A DNA stretch of 64,000 bases from Immundisolibacter sp049322795 (GTDB lineage Bacteria > Pseudomonadota > Gammaproteobacteria > Immundisolibacterales > Immundisolibacteraceae), in NCBI GenBank assembly GCA_049322795.1, contig JBMOQH010000007.1:62001-126000 (forward strand), given 5' to 3'. The notes under the pieces were generated by a model that saw only the letters and a list, made by a program, of their open reading frames with translations, was not told where the DNA came from and did not search any database. The position numbers and the translations under genes were made by a program. Below, in pieces: positions 9,195 through 17,551 of this stretch (within the stretch, counting starts at the first letter, position 1; every line of letters begins with the position of its first letter).

Positions 9195-10064
9195 ATGATT
9201 TCCAGCATGACCGCCTTCGCCCGCGCCACCCGCAGCGGGCCGCAGGGTGAATTCACGTGGGAACTGCGCAGCGTCAACCACCGCTATCTCGAGCTGTCGC
9301 TGCGCTTGCCGGACGCGCTGCGCGGGCTCGAACCACGGGTGCGCGAACTGGCCAGCCGCGAACTCGGCCGCGGCAAGGTGGACATCACGCTGCGCTTCGT
9401 GGCGCCGGCGGGCAGCACAAGCCTCGACATCGACGACGCCGCGCTCGCGGCCCTGCTGGCTGCGGCCGCGCAGGTGCGCGACAAGCTCGGTACGCACTCC
9501 ACGCCCGCCGACCCGCTCGACGTGCTGCGCTGGCCCGGGGTGATCAAATCCGCCGAGGGCGCCGATCAGGAGGCCATCGACGCCGAGGCGCTGGGCGCCC
9601 TGCACACGGCTTTCGGCGAGCTCAAGGCCACGCGCCGCCGCGAGGGCGAGCGCCTGTCGGCGCTGATCGAGGAGCGGGCCGCCGGCGTGCTCGAGCTGGC
9701 GCAGAAGATCGGCGAGCGCATGCCGGCGCTGCGCGAGGCCTGGCGCGAAAAACTGCGCGAGCGCATCGCCGCGCTCGGCGTGCCGGTGGAGCCGGCGCGT
9801 CTGGAGCAGGAACTGGTGCTGGGGGCGCAAAAGGGCGACATCGCCGAGGAACTCGACCGCATCGGCATCCACATCCGCGAAATCCGCGACTGCCTCGCCA
9901 AGGGCGGCGCCGTCGGCCGGCGGCTCGACTTCCTCATGCAGGAACTCGGCCGCGAGGCCAACACCACCGGCTCCAAGGCGATCGACATGGAAGTCACCCA
10001 GGCCGCCGTGGGTCTCAAGGTGTTGATCGAGCAGATGCGCGAGCAAGTGCAGAACATCGAGTAG
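9195..10064 (+). CDS. yicC: YicC-family endoribonuclease
   Basis: This 289-residue protein opens MISSMTAFARATRSGPQGEF and has WELRSVNHRYLELSLRLPD, the hallmark of YicC. It ends with FLMQELGREANTTGSKAID and VLIEQMREQVQNIE, the strongly conserved YicC C-terminus (DUF1732). Members are endoribonucleases; in E. coli YicC promotes decay of the small RNA RyhB together with PNPase. The middle is a long coiled helical region rich in Glu and Arg. It is commonly found near rph or gmk, as here. The ATG used is the one that gives the canonical N-terminus; a 99-codon upstream extension is spurious. Confidence 0.93.
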   Translation: MISSMTAFARATRSGPQGEFTWELRSVNHRYLELSLRLPDALRGLEPRVRELASRELGRGKVDITLRFVAPAGSTSLDIDDAALAALLAAAAQVRDKLGTHSTPADPLDVLRWPGVIKSAEGADQEAIDAEALGALHTAFGELKATRRREGERLSALIEERAAGVLELAQKIGERMPALREAWREKLRERIAALGVPVEPARLEQELVLGAQKGDIAEELDRIGIHIREIRDCLAKGGAVGRRLDFLMQELGREANTTGSKAIDMEVTQAAVGLKVLIEQMREQVQNIE

Positions 10065-10135
10065 CCGGCATGGCTTTGCCGATCGCGCCCAGGCTGCCTG
10101 GGCGAATGCCGGCGCGGCACGGTTAAACTGCCGCC

Positions 10136-11728
10136 ATGCCGCCCGCACATTTGCCCCCCCAATCCGCCCCGCGCGCCTTTACCGGCTTTCTCATCGCCCT
10201 GTGCCTGCTCGGCCTGGCCGGCTGTGCCGGCTCGGGCGGCACCCCTGCGCCGCCACAGGCCAAGGCCGACCGCTCGGCGGACGACGCCCGCAGCCATGCA
10301 CAGCGGGCGGCAGCGCGTCGGGCGGCGATGAATCAGGCCCTGCAGAACGAAGACATCTGGGAGCGCCTTCGCGCCGGTTTCGCGATCGAGGCACCGAATG
10401 ATCCGCAGATCGACGTCGAACTGCGCTGGTACGTGGACCACCCGCTGTTTCTCGAAAATTCCCTGCAACGCAGCGGCCGCTACCTGTTCCACATCCTGCA
10501 CGAGATCGAACGCCGCGAGCTACCGTCCGAGCTCGCCCTGCTGCCGATCGTCGAGAGCGGATTCCAGGCCCACGCCGTGTCGCGCAGCAACGCGGTGGGA
10601 CTTTGGCAATTCCTGTCCGAAACCGGCAAGGACTATGGCCTGCAGCAGACCGCGTGGGTGGACCAGCGGCGCGACGTGATCGAATCGACCCGCGCGGCGC
10701 TCGACTATCTCAGCACGCTGTCGCAGCAGTTCAACGGCGACTGGGCGCTGGCGCTCGCCGCCTACAACGGCGGCCCCGGTTACGTCTCGCGCATGTGCGA
10801 GGCGAACCGCGCAGCCGGCCGCGGCGCCAGTTTTCTGGACCTGCCGCTGCGCAACGAGACCCGCTGCTACGTGCCCAAGCTGCTGGCGCTCAAGCGGCTG
10901 CTGGACGACCCGGGCCGCTATGGCGTGAGCCTGCCGGACATTCCGAATGCGCCGTATTTCACCAGCGTGGACGTGCAGGGGCCGATCCGTCTCGACCTGC
11001 TGGCAGCGGTCGAGAATCTGAGCCCGGAAGACATCCGCGCGCTGAATGCCGGCTTCAACGGCGGCAGCACGCCACCCGGCGGACCGCACCGGGTGCTGGT
11101 GCCGGTCGAGGCAGCCGACCAGGCGCGTCAGGCGCTCGCAACCCTGCCACGCATGGCGGTGGCCACCCCCTCGCCCACGGCTGACGTGCCGCAGCGGCGG
11201 GTTCAATGGCGACGCCACAAGGTGCAGCCCGGCGAAACCCTGACCGGCCTTGCCAAGCGCTACCGGGTCAGCATCGCCGCGTTGCGGCAGGCCAACGGCC
11301 TGCACACGGGCATGCTGCGCAAGGATCAGGACGTGCTGATCCCCATCGCTTATGCGGCGGACGCCCGACCGGGCCCAGCCCGCGGCTGCGACGGCGAGCG
11401 CGTGGTTCACCGCGTCAAGCCAGGCGAGACGCTGTGGGCGATCGCTCGCCGCTACCAGGTGGACGTGGCGCGGGTCAGCGCCTGCAATCCAGGCCTCGGA
11501 ACCACCATCGCCGCCGGACAGACGGTGTCCGTATACCGCCCGGCCGAGGCCACCGCCGTCGCCGATGCCAATCGGCGCGACCTGTACACGGTGCGCCAGG
11601 GCGACACGCCGTGGCGCATCGCCCAGAACTTCGGCGTCAGCCTGGAGCAGCTGCATCGCTGGAACGGTGGTCTCAAGACCCGCCCGCTGCAGCCGGGTGA
11701 CCGGCTGACGGTGCGGGGCGGCGGCTGA
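10136..11728 (+). CDS. mltD: Membrane-bound lytic murein transglycosylase D with three LysM repeats
   Basis: This 530-residue lipoprotein cleaves peptidoglycan glycan strands, leaving 1,6-anhydro ends. Lipobox GLAGC puts the lipidated Cys at 30. The SLT (family 1D) domain follows, with LLPIVESGFQ carrying the catalytic Glu140 and then AVGLWQFLSETGKDYGL and ALAAYNGGPG. Three LysM peptidoglycan-binding repeats begin near residues 360, 423 and 482 (HKVQPGETL, HRVKPGETL, YTVRQGDTP). E. coli MltD has two LysM repeats, so three is on the generous side but common. It is followed six bases later by the ppsR-like gene. Confidence 0.95.
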   Translation: MPPAHLPPQSAPRAFTGFLIALCLLGLAGCAGSGGTPAPPQAKADRSADDARSHAQRAAARRAAMNQALQNEDIWERLRAGFAIEAPNDPQIDVELRWYVDHPLFLENSLQRSGRYLFHILHEIERRELPSELALLPIVESGFQAHAVSRSNAVGLWQFLSETGKDYGLQQTAWVDQRRDVIESTRAALDYLSTLSQQFNGDWALALAAYNGGPGYVSRMCEANRAAGRGASFLDLPLRNETRCYVPKLLALKRLLDDPGRYGVSLPDIPNAPYFTSVDVQGPIRLDLLAAVENLSPEDIRALNAGFNGGSTPPGGPHRVLVPVEAADQARQALATLPRMAVATPSPTADVPQRRVQWRRHKVQPGETLTGLAKRYRVSIAALRQANGLHTGMLRKDQDVLIPIAYAADARPGPARGCDGERVVHRVKPGETLWAIARRYQVDVARVSACNPGLGTTIAAGQTVSVYRPAEATAVADANRRDLYTVRQGDTPWRIAQNFGVSLEQLHRWNGGLKTRPLQPGDRLTVRGGG

Positions 11729-11733
11729 TCGGC

Positions 11734-12561
11734 ATGGCGGCCAGCATCAGCCGGATGGTCTTTTTCATCTCCGACCAGACCGGCATCACCGTGCAGCGGC
11801 TGGGTGAGGCCCTGCTGGCGCACTTCCCGGACACCGACATCGACCGGGTGGACATCCCGTTCGTGGACAGCCCGGCCAAGGCGGCGCAGGCGGTCGACCG
11901 CATCGTCACGGCCGTCAAACTCGGCAAGGCACCGGTGGTGCTGTGCAGCATCGACGCCAGCGACGTGCGCGCCATCATCCGCGGCTCGGGCGTGCTGTGC
12001 CTTGATGTGCTGGAAGCCTTCATCGCGCCGCTGGAACAGGCCTTCGGCCTGCCCGCCTCGCACAACACCGACCCGGCGCAGCGCGTGCCGGAGTCCAGTC
12101 AGTACGAGGAGCGCATCGAGGCCATCAACTTCACCCTGGCCCACGACGACGGCGTCGACGGCAAGCAGCTGGCGGAGGCCGACATCATCCTGATCGGCGT
12201 GTCACGCTCCGGCAAGACGCCGACCAGTCTGTACCTGAGCCTGCAGTTCGGCATCCGGGCGGCGAATTTTCCGCTCACCGAGGACGATCTCGAAAACCAG
12301 ACGCTGCCGAAGTCCCTGCTGCCCCACCGGCAAAAACTGTTCGGCCTGAGCATCGACCCGATGCGCATCCATCGCATTCGCGAGGAGCGGCGGCCCGGCA
12401 GCCGCTATGCCTCGCTCGCGCAGTGCCAGTTCGAGGCCCGCCAGGCGCTGCGCCTGTACCAGCGCCTGAACATTCCGCACCTGGACTCGACGCACAAGTC
12501 GATCGAGGAGATCTCGACCACCATCATTCAGGTGTTCGACCTGAAGCGGCGTTTCTTCTGA
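11734..12561 (+). CDS. ppsR: PEP synthase regulatory kinase/pyrophosphorylase (PpsR/DUF299)
   Basis: This 275-residue bifunctional regulator switches phosphoenolpyruvate synthase off by ADP-dependent phosphorylation of a Thr, and back on by phosphate-dependent removal. The opening VFFISDQTGITVQRLGEALL is characteristic. The P-loop GVSRSGKT at about 155-162 is the family's nucleotide-binding motif, followed by TPTSLYLS. The ending HLDSTHKSIEEISTTIIQ is conserved. In proteobacteria with ppsA this protein acts on PEP synthase; its target could instead be pyruvate phosphate dikinase. The ppsA gene is not in the window. Both start choice and length agree with the family. Confidence 0.93.
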   Translation: MAASISRMVFFISDQTGITVQRLGEALLAHFPDTDIDRVDIPFVDSPAKAAQAVDRIVTAVKLGKAPVVLCSIDASDVRAIIRGSGVLCLDVLEAFIAPLEQAFGLPASHNTDPAQRVPESSQYEERIEAINFTLAHDDGVDGKQLAEADIILIGVSRSGKTPTSLYLSLQFGIRAANFPLTEDDLENQTLPKSLLPHRQKLFGLSIDPMRIHRIREERRPGSRYASLAQCQFEARQALRLYQRLNIPHLDSTHKSIEEISTTIIQVFDLKRRFF

Positions 12562-12586
12562 CCGGCGCTGCCCGACGGGCCGTTCA

Positions 12587-13699
12587 TCAACTGCGTGTGA
12601 CCAGATTCCCGATCCGGCGCGCCACTGAAGGGTCGGCCAGGGCGGCCAGCGGATCCGGCAGGCCAATGTCGGCAAGATAAGCCGGCAGGTAGTGCGCTTC
12701 GGCGCGCTGCATAAGGTCATGCAGGGCGGCCGGCAGATCGAAACCGGGCAGTCGCGAGACGGCCTGCGCGAGACGGGTCGAGAAGTACCCGACCGCCACG
12801 GATAGACGCAGCTCGTCGCGCAGCGCGTCTCCCACCAGCGGCGCGAGACTGCGGCGCAAGGTGTCGCACAGCGGCCGGGGCAAACCCCAGACCTGCGCAA
12901 GATGCGCGCCGACCATGGCGGAATTGAAGCCCAACATCTGTTGCGTGCCGTCGACCAGATCGGACAGATCAGGGTCGGTGTTGTACAGGCTTGCCAGCTC
13001 GGGACGGTGCGACAGCAGCGCGATGTCCCCCAAGCGGAACAGCAGCGCCTGCGTGGACAACACGGACGGCGCCGGCCAGCCGCAGTACTGCGCGAGCGTG
13101 TGGGCGATGCCGCTGGCGAGGTAACTGTCGCGCCACAGACCCTGGTACAGGCGTTCGGCGGTCAAGTTCCGCGTATCGACGGGAACGGCCATCGCATGGT
13201 GCAGGGCAACATCCCGCACCAGATTGGCGCCGAGGTACGTGATGGCGTGCTGCACGCTGGTTATTTCCCGCAGCAGGCCGAACTGCGCCGAGTTGACGGT
13301 GCGCAGCAACAGCGCCGCGGTGGCGGGATCGGACGCGACCACGCGCGCAACATTGGCAGGATCGTCACCCGCCTCCAGCAGCTGCAACATCACGCCCCGC
13401 GGCCGCGGCAAGGCATCGGCCAGTGCGGTCAGCACCAGCGCGGCCTGCGGGTCCAGCGCCTGATCGTCCAGAAGGCTTATCGCGGGCGCCGGCGGGACGA
13501 TCACCGCCGCGGCCGCCGTCACCGCTGGGCTCGGGGCGAGGTTAAGCTCACCCCCGGCCCGGCTCGACGTGCGGTGTGCCCTGATCGCGGCACTGCCGCG
13601 CGCGACCGTTGGCGACACACCCGTTGGCCGCCGCCCCGCCAGCCACCAAAGCAAGCCGAGCCCAGCCAGAACGGCTGTGACTACCGCGACAAACGCCAT
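12587..13699 (-). CDS. HDOD-domain protein with N-terminal membrane anchor
   Basis: This 370-residue protein opens with one membrane segment (AFVAVVTAVLAGLGLLWWLA) and then about 80 low-complexity Ala/Pro-rich residues. The rest is an HDOD domain: ALPRPRGVMLQLLEAGDDPA, then VARVVASDPATAALLLRTVN, then QHAITYLGANLVRDVALHHA. HDOD domains are helical relatives of HD phosphohydrolases that usually lack the metal-binding His-Asp pairs. They act in signalling linked to cyclic-di-GMP, motility or stress. The membrane anchor is a little unusual, as many HDOD proteins are soluble. It is transcribed towards ppsR and no partner gene is adjacent. Confidence 0.82.
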   Translation of the reverse strand: MAFVAVVTAVLAGLGLLWWLAGRRPTGVSPTVARGSAAIRAHRTSSRAGGELNLAPSPAVTAAAAVIVPPAPAISLLDDQALDPQAALVLTALADALPRPRGVMLQLLEAGDDPANVARVVASDPATAALLLRTVNSAQFGLLREITSVQHAITYLGANLVRDVALHHAMAVPVDTRNLTAERLYQGLWRDSYLASGIAHTLAQYCGWPAPSVLSTQALLFRLGDIALLSHRPELASLYNTDPDLSDLVDGTQQMLGFNSAMVGAHLAQVWGLPRPLCDTLRRSLAPLVGDALRDELRLSVAVGYFSTRLAQAVSRLPGFDLPAALHDLMQRAEAHYLPAYLADIGLPDPLAALADPSVARRIGNLVTRS

Positions 13700-13783
13700 T
13701 CAAGCTCCCCGATCGATATCCCCAATGCCGTCCGGACCGGACGCGGGTTGGCAATCGCATTAACGGCCGCGGCACGACCGGAC

Positions 13784-13945
13784 CTTAGGGGAGCGCTGAT
13801 TCATTCAGCGCTTCCCGTCCGGGGCAGGACGCCCCGGCGTGAATCAGGCACGAAGTGCTTGATTCACGGAGCCCGTCGCGCGCGTGTACCGCGACGGGGC
13901 GAGCTGAAAAATCCCAGGGACGGGATTTTTCAGCGTTTCCTTACG
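13784..13945 (+). repeat. Multi-hairpin intergenic repeat, complete copy 2
   Basis: All five modules are present in the same orientation as copy 1. Module C has a different sequence but still pairs: GTGAATCAGGCAC with GTGCTTGATTCAC. Module D has CCCGTCGCG with CGCGACGGG, a compensatory A-T to G-C change relative to copy 1. Module E is identical to copy 1. Ends are CTTAGGGGAGCGCTG and, inverted, GTAAGGAAACGCTG. It lies in the 395-bp gap upstream of the HDOD gene. The 149 bp beyond it, up to the lysozyme gene, hold a short GC hairpin near 13950-13975 and nothing else recognisable. Confidence 0.85.
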
Positions 13946-14094
13946 CAAGCGGGGACTCATACCGTGTCCCCCGCTCAAGGCAGCGTCACCCGGCTGCATG
14001 GCCGCGGGCTGAACCACTCGGCCGTGACATCCTCTGGTCGTCCGCAAGCCGACGACCGCTGGGGGCCCGGCCCGCCACGCGCGGCGTGGGATCG

Positions 14095-14805
14095 TCACGC
14101 ACCGACGAACGCCATCGACACGAAGCCGTCGATCGCGCCGTCGCCTTCCAGATCAACCGCGACCCAGCCGTTGACTTCGCGCTCCACGAACAGCGCCGTG
14201 CCAAACGGCAACACGCGCAGCACGGCGTGCTCCAAGCCCGGACCACTGCGCAGGCGCAGGCCGTCGCGGGCGCTTACGCGGCTGGTGCTGCGCGCATCGT
14301 CCGTCTGCACGTGCTGGGGCATGTCGGTGCTGCCGCGAAACGGGTCGTCGGCGCCGTCGCGCAGCCACAGTTCTCCCTCGGCGGCACGCCGGCGCAGCAG
14401 ACCCGCCAGCGAAACCCTCCTCCCGGTGCGGGGATCGGTTGCCTTGTCCCAGCGGGCGAGTTCGCTCGGCACGCACTCGTAGTCGCCCTGGTTGAGCCGC
14501 CGGCGCAGCGTGCTGCCGCGCAGGGCTCCGGCGCCGGTATTGAAGGCAAAGCTCACCAGCGCGGCGAACTGACAATCCGTGAGGGGCACGGCGATCAGCC
14601 GCTCCACCTGCTCGCCGCAGGCGGCAAGATCGTCGCGCAGCAGCTACTCGGCCTGCTCGGCGGTGATGCGCTGGCCAGGGCGCACGTCGCCGGTGTGGCC
14701 GTAGCCGATGGTCCACACACCGGCCGGACAGCGATACGCCTCGACGCGCAGGCCCTCGAAGCCGCGCACCAGATCGAGACCCGCATCGTTCACCGGACGT
14801 GTCAT
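14095..14805 (-). pseudogene. Phage-type GH24 lysozyme with C-terminal SH3-like domain, interrupted by an amber codon
   Basis: Read from the ATG at 14805, the frame encodes a GH24 (T4-type) endolysin start: LDLVRGFEGLRVEAY then GVWTIGYGHTGDVRPGQ. The catalytic Glu is in FEG and the catalytic Thr in WTIGYGHT. The usual Asp position is Cys (YRCPAG), a known variant. Codon 54 is TAG (14644-14646), after which the same frame resumes without shift: LLRDDLAACGEQVERLIAVP, then FAFNTGAGALRGSTLRRRLN. An SH3b-like tail follows from about residue 165. The 170-codon open frame from 14607 lacks the catalytic Glu. Either a nonsense mutation has inactivated the gene, or the TAG is a sequence error. No other phage gene is adjacent. 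Confidence 0.8.
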
Positions 14806-14844
14806 GGACGCTTGCTCCGCGGTGGCTAACCGCTGCGGATCAAA

Positions 14845-16275
14845 TCATGAACGTCCGTACAAATCCACCAGCGCGCGCAGCCGCTGCGCCACGTCAGCGG
14901 TCAATTGCCCGGGAGCGAGGCGCCAGGCCCAGTTGCCGTCCACCGTGCCGGGTTTGTTCATGCGCGCCGCGCCATCCAGACCCAGCAGGTCCTGCACCGG
15001 CAGCACCGCCGTGGCGGCAACCGACATCATCGCCGCGCGTATCAGCGGCAGGGGCATCGCCTCCGCGGGCTGGCCGAGGTAATCGAGTGCGCGCTCGCGC
15101 GTCGCCGGTGCCGCGCCGGCGAACCAGCCGAGCGTGGTGTCGTTGTCGTGCGTGCCGGTGTAGACGACGTCGTCGGCGGCATGCTGGTGCGGCAGGTGCG
15201 GGTTGTGGCCGTCGCCATCGAAGGCGAACTGCAGCACCACCATGCCGGGCAGGCCGAACTGCCGGCGCAGGGCCTCCACCTCGGGCGTGATGATGCCGAG
15301 GTTCTCCGCCACCAGGTCGAGATCAGGCAAGCCTTGCGTCACCGCTTCGAGCAAGGCCGCCCCGGGCACGGCCTGCCACTCGCCGGCAACCGCGGTCGGA
15401 TGGTCGGCCGGGATCATCCAAACCGCCTCCAGACCGCGGAAATGATCGATCCGCAGTCGGTCGAAGCGCTGCGCCTGGGTCGCCATCCGCGCCCGCCACC
15501 AGGCGAAGCCCTGCGCCTGGTGCCAGTCCCAGCGGTAGTGCGGGTTGCCCCAGCGCTGGCCATCGGCGGCAAAGTAATCCGGTGGCACGCCGGCAACGAA
15601 GGTCGGCTGCCCCGCCTCGTCCAGCAGGAAGGCCTGTGGCGCCGACCACACGTCGGCGCTGTCGTGCGCCACGAACAGCGGCAGGTCGCCAAACAGCCGC
15701 ACACCGTGCTGATGGGCATAGGCGCGCAACTCGCGCCACTGGGCGCTGAACGCGTACTGCTCGAAGCACACCTGGGCAATGGCCGCGGCGTGCCGGCGCC
15801 GCGCGGCGGCGAGCGCGCGCCGCTCGCGTTGACGCTCGCCGGCCGGCCAGTCGCACCAGGCACGGCCGCCATGGGCGGCCTTCAGGGCGCAGTAAAGGGC
15901 GAAGTCGGGCAGCCAGTGCGCCTCGCGGTCCATGAACTCGCCGAAATCGGCGGCCGGCTGTGCCGCAAAGGCGGCTCCGGCGGCAAGCAGATGCGCATCC
16001 CGCGCGTGCGTCGGATCGACACCGCCCAGCCAGCCGCGGTCGCGCAGCCAGTCGAGACTGATCAGCTCGCGACTGCCGGCATGGCTGGAGCTCGACTGGT
16101 AGGGACTGCCACCGTCGCCGATCGGCCCCACTGGCAACATCTGCCACTGCACGCAGCCCGCCGCCGCCAGAAATTCGACGAAACGGTAGGCCTCGTGTCC
16201 GAGGTCACCGCGCTCGAAAAGTCCGGGCAGCGAGGTCGGATGCAGCAGCAGGCCAGCCTGCCGCTCAGCGGGCAT
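14845..16275 (-). CDS. malQ: 4-alpha-glucanotransferase (amylomaltase)
   Basis: This 476-residue GH77 enzyme transfers maltosyl units between alpha-1,4-glucans. Recognisable segments are QAGLLLHPTSLPG at the start, the LFGDLPLFVAHDSADVW substrate loop, RIDHFRGLEAVWMIP with the nucleophilic Asp, DLVAENLGIITPEV with the acid/base Glu and TGTHDNDTTLGWF with the third Asp. Length fits the short bacterial type (about 500), not the E. coli type with its long N-terminal extension. The ATG at 16275 overlaps the end of glgC by 11 bases, so the two are translationally coupled. It probably remodels malto-oligosaccharides during glycogen turnover. Confidence 0.95.
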   Translation of the reverse strand: MPAERQAGLLLHPTSLPGLFERGDLGHEAYRFVEFLAAAGCVQWQMLPVGPIGDGGSPYQSSSSHAGSRELISLDWLRDRGWLGGVDPTHARDAHLLAAGAAFAAQPAADFGEFMDREAHWLPDFALYCALKAAHGGRAWCDWPAGERQRERRALAAARRRHAAAIAQVCFEQYAFSAQWRELRAYAHQHGVRLFGDLPLFVAHDSADVWSAPQAFLLDEAGQPTFVAGVPPDYFAADGQRWGNPHYRWDWHQAQGFAWWRARMATQAQRFDRLRIDHFRGLEAVWMIPADHPTAVAGEWQAVPGAALLEAVTQGLPDLDLVAENLGIITPEVEALRRQFGLPGMVVLQFAFDGDGHNPHLPHQHAADDVVYTGTHDNDTTLGWFAGAAPATRERALDYLGQPAEAMPLPLIRAAMMSVAATAVLPVQDLLGLDGAARMNKPGTVDGNWAWRLAPGQLTADVAQRLRALVDLYGRS

Positions 16276-17536
16276 GGTGCAGCGCCTGACCCAGCATCTC
16301 CGGAATGACCAGCGTGACCCCGCCCGGGGTGACGCTGAACCGCCGGGCGTCGGCGTCCGCATCGAAGCCGATTTCGGTACCGGGCGGAATCACGCAGCCG
16401 CGCTCGACGATGGCGCGCCGGATGCGGCAGTTCTCGCCGATGCGCACCTGCGGCAGCACCACGCAGTCCTCGATCTCGGCCCCCGCCTCGACGCGCACGT
16501 TGGTGAACAGCAGCGACCGGCGGACCGTGGCCCCGGAGATGATGCAGCCGCCGGACACCACCGAATCGATGGCCGCACCGCGCCGGCCATCGTCGTCGAA
16601 CACGAACTTGGCGGGCGGCACCTGCTCCTGCAGGGTCCAGATGGGCCACTCGGTGTCGTAGAGGTTCAGCTCCGGCGTCACCGACACGAGGTCCATGTTG
16701 GCGGCGTAGTAGGCGTCCAGCGTGCCGACATCGCGCCAGTACGCCTGCCCGCCGGTTTGCGTATCCATGAACGGATAGGCAAAGGCGCGGTAGCGCTCGA
16801 TGAGGCCGGGAATGACGTCGCGGCCGAAGTCATGCTGCGAACGCGGGGTGTCGGCGTCCTTGTACAGCTGCTCGAACAGGAAGTGCGTGTTGAACACGTA
16901 AATGCCCATCGAGCACAGCGCCACGTCGCTGCGCCCCGGCATGGGCGGTGGCTCGGCCGGCTTCTCGATGAAGGATCGGATGCGCAGATCCTCGTCGACC
17001 CCCATCACGCCGAAGCCCGTGGCGTCCTTCAGCGGCACCTCGAAACAGCCCACCGTGACATCCGCCTTGCGTGTCACGTGCGCCGCCAGCATGGGGCCGT
17101 AATCCATCTTGTAGATATGGTCGCCGGCCAGGATCAGCACGTACTCGGGGTTGTGCGCCGAGATGATGTCGAGGTTCTGCCACACGGCGTCGGCAGTGCC
17201 GGCGTACCAGGACGTCTCCAGCCGCTGCTGGGCCGGCAGCAGTTCCACGAACTCGCCGAACTGGCCGCTCAGATGCCCCCAGCCGCGCTGGATGTGCAGG
17301 ATCAGCGAATGCGCCTTGTACTGCGTCAGCACGCCGATGCGGCGGATGCCGGAGTTCACGCAGTTGGAGAGCGGAAAATCGACGATGCGGTACTTGCCGC
17401 CGAACGGGACCGCCGGCTTGGCCCGCCACAGCGTGAGTTGCTCCAGCCGGCTGCCGCGCCCGCCGGCCAGCACCAAGGCCAGCGTGTCGCGCGTAAGCTC
17501 GCTGATGAAGCGCTCGGGCCGGCTGGCACCGTTCAT
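16265..17536 (-). CDS. glgC: Glucose-1-phosphate adenylyltransferase (ADP-glucose pyrophosphorylase)
   Basis: This 423-residue enzyme makes ADP-glucose from ATP and glucose 1-phosphate, the committed step of glycogen synthesis. It has the allosteric/catalytic start LALVLAGGRGSRLEQLT, then AKPAVPFGGKYRIVDFPLSN, WYAGTADAVWQNLDI, and the sugar-phosphate loop with SFIEKPAEPP. The C-terminal left-handed beta-helix runs from about residue 300, with GCIISGATVRRSLLFTNVRV. Length equals that of E. coli GlgC (431). It is divergent from glgB and feeds malQ downstream. Confidence 0.96.
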   Translation of the reverse strand: MNGASRPERFISELTRDTLALVLAGGRGSRLEQLTLWRAKPAVPFGGKYRIVDFPLSNCVNSGIRRIGVLTQYKAHSLILHIQRGWGHLSGQFGEFVELLPAQQRLETSWYAGTADAVWQNLDIISAHNPEYVLILAGDHIYKMDYGPMLAAHVTRKADVTVGCFEVPLKDATGFGVMGVDEDLRIRSFIEKPAEPPPMPGRSDVALCSMGIYVFNTHFLFEQLYKDADTPRSQHDFGRDVIPGLIERYRAFAYPFMDTQTGGQAYWRDVGTLDAYYAANMDLVSVTPELNLYDTEWPIWTLQEQVPPAKFVFDDDGRRGAAIDSVVSGGCIISGATVRRSLLFTNVRVEAGAEIEDCVVLPQVRIGENCRIRRAIVERGCVIPPGTEIGFDADADARRFSVTPGGVTLVIPEMLGQALHHAR

Positions 17537-17551
17537 GCGTCTAACCCTCCG

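Noticed and set aside
14095..14805. Prophage remnant
   Set aside because: Only the lysozyme-like gene is present; no holin, capsid, integrase or repressor gene lies within several kilobases.
16274..17551. 426-codon in-frame extension upstream of glgB
   Set aside because: It runs antisense across glgC and shows no protein features; the family N-terminus begins near 17552-17650.
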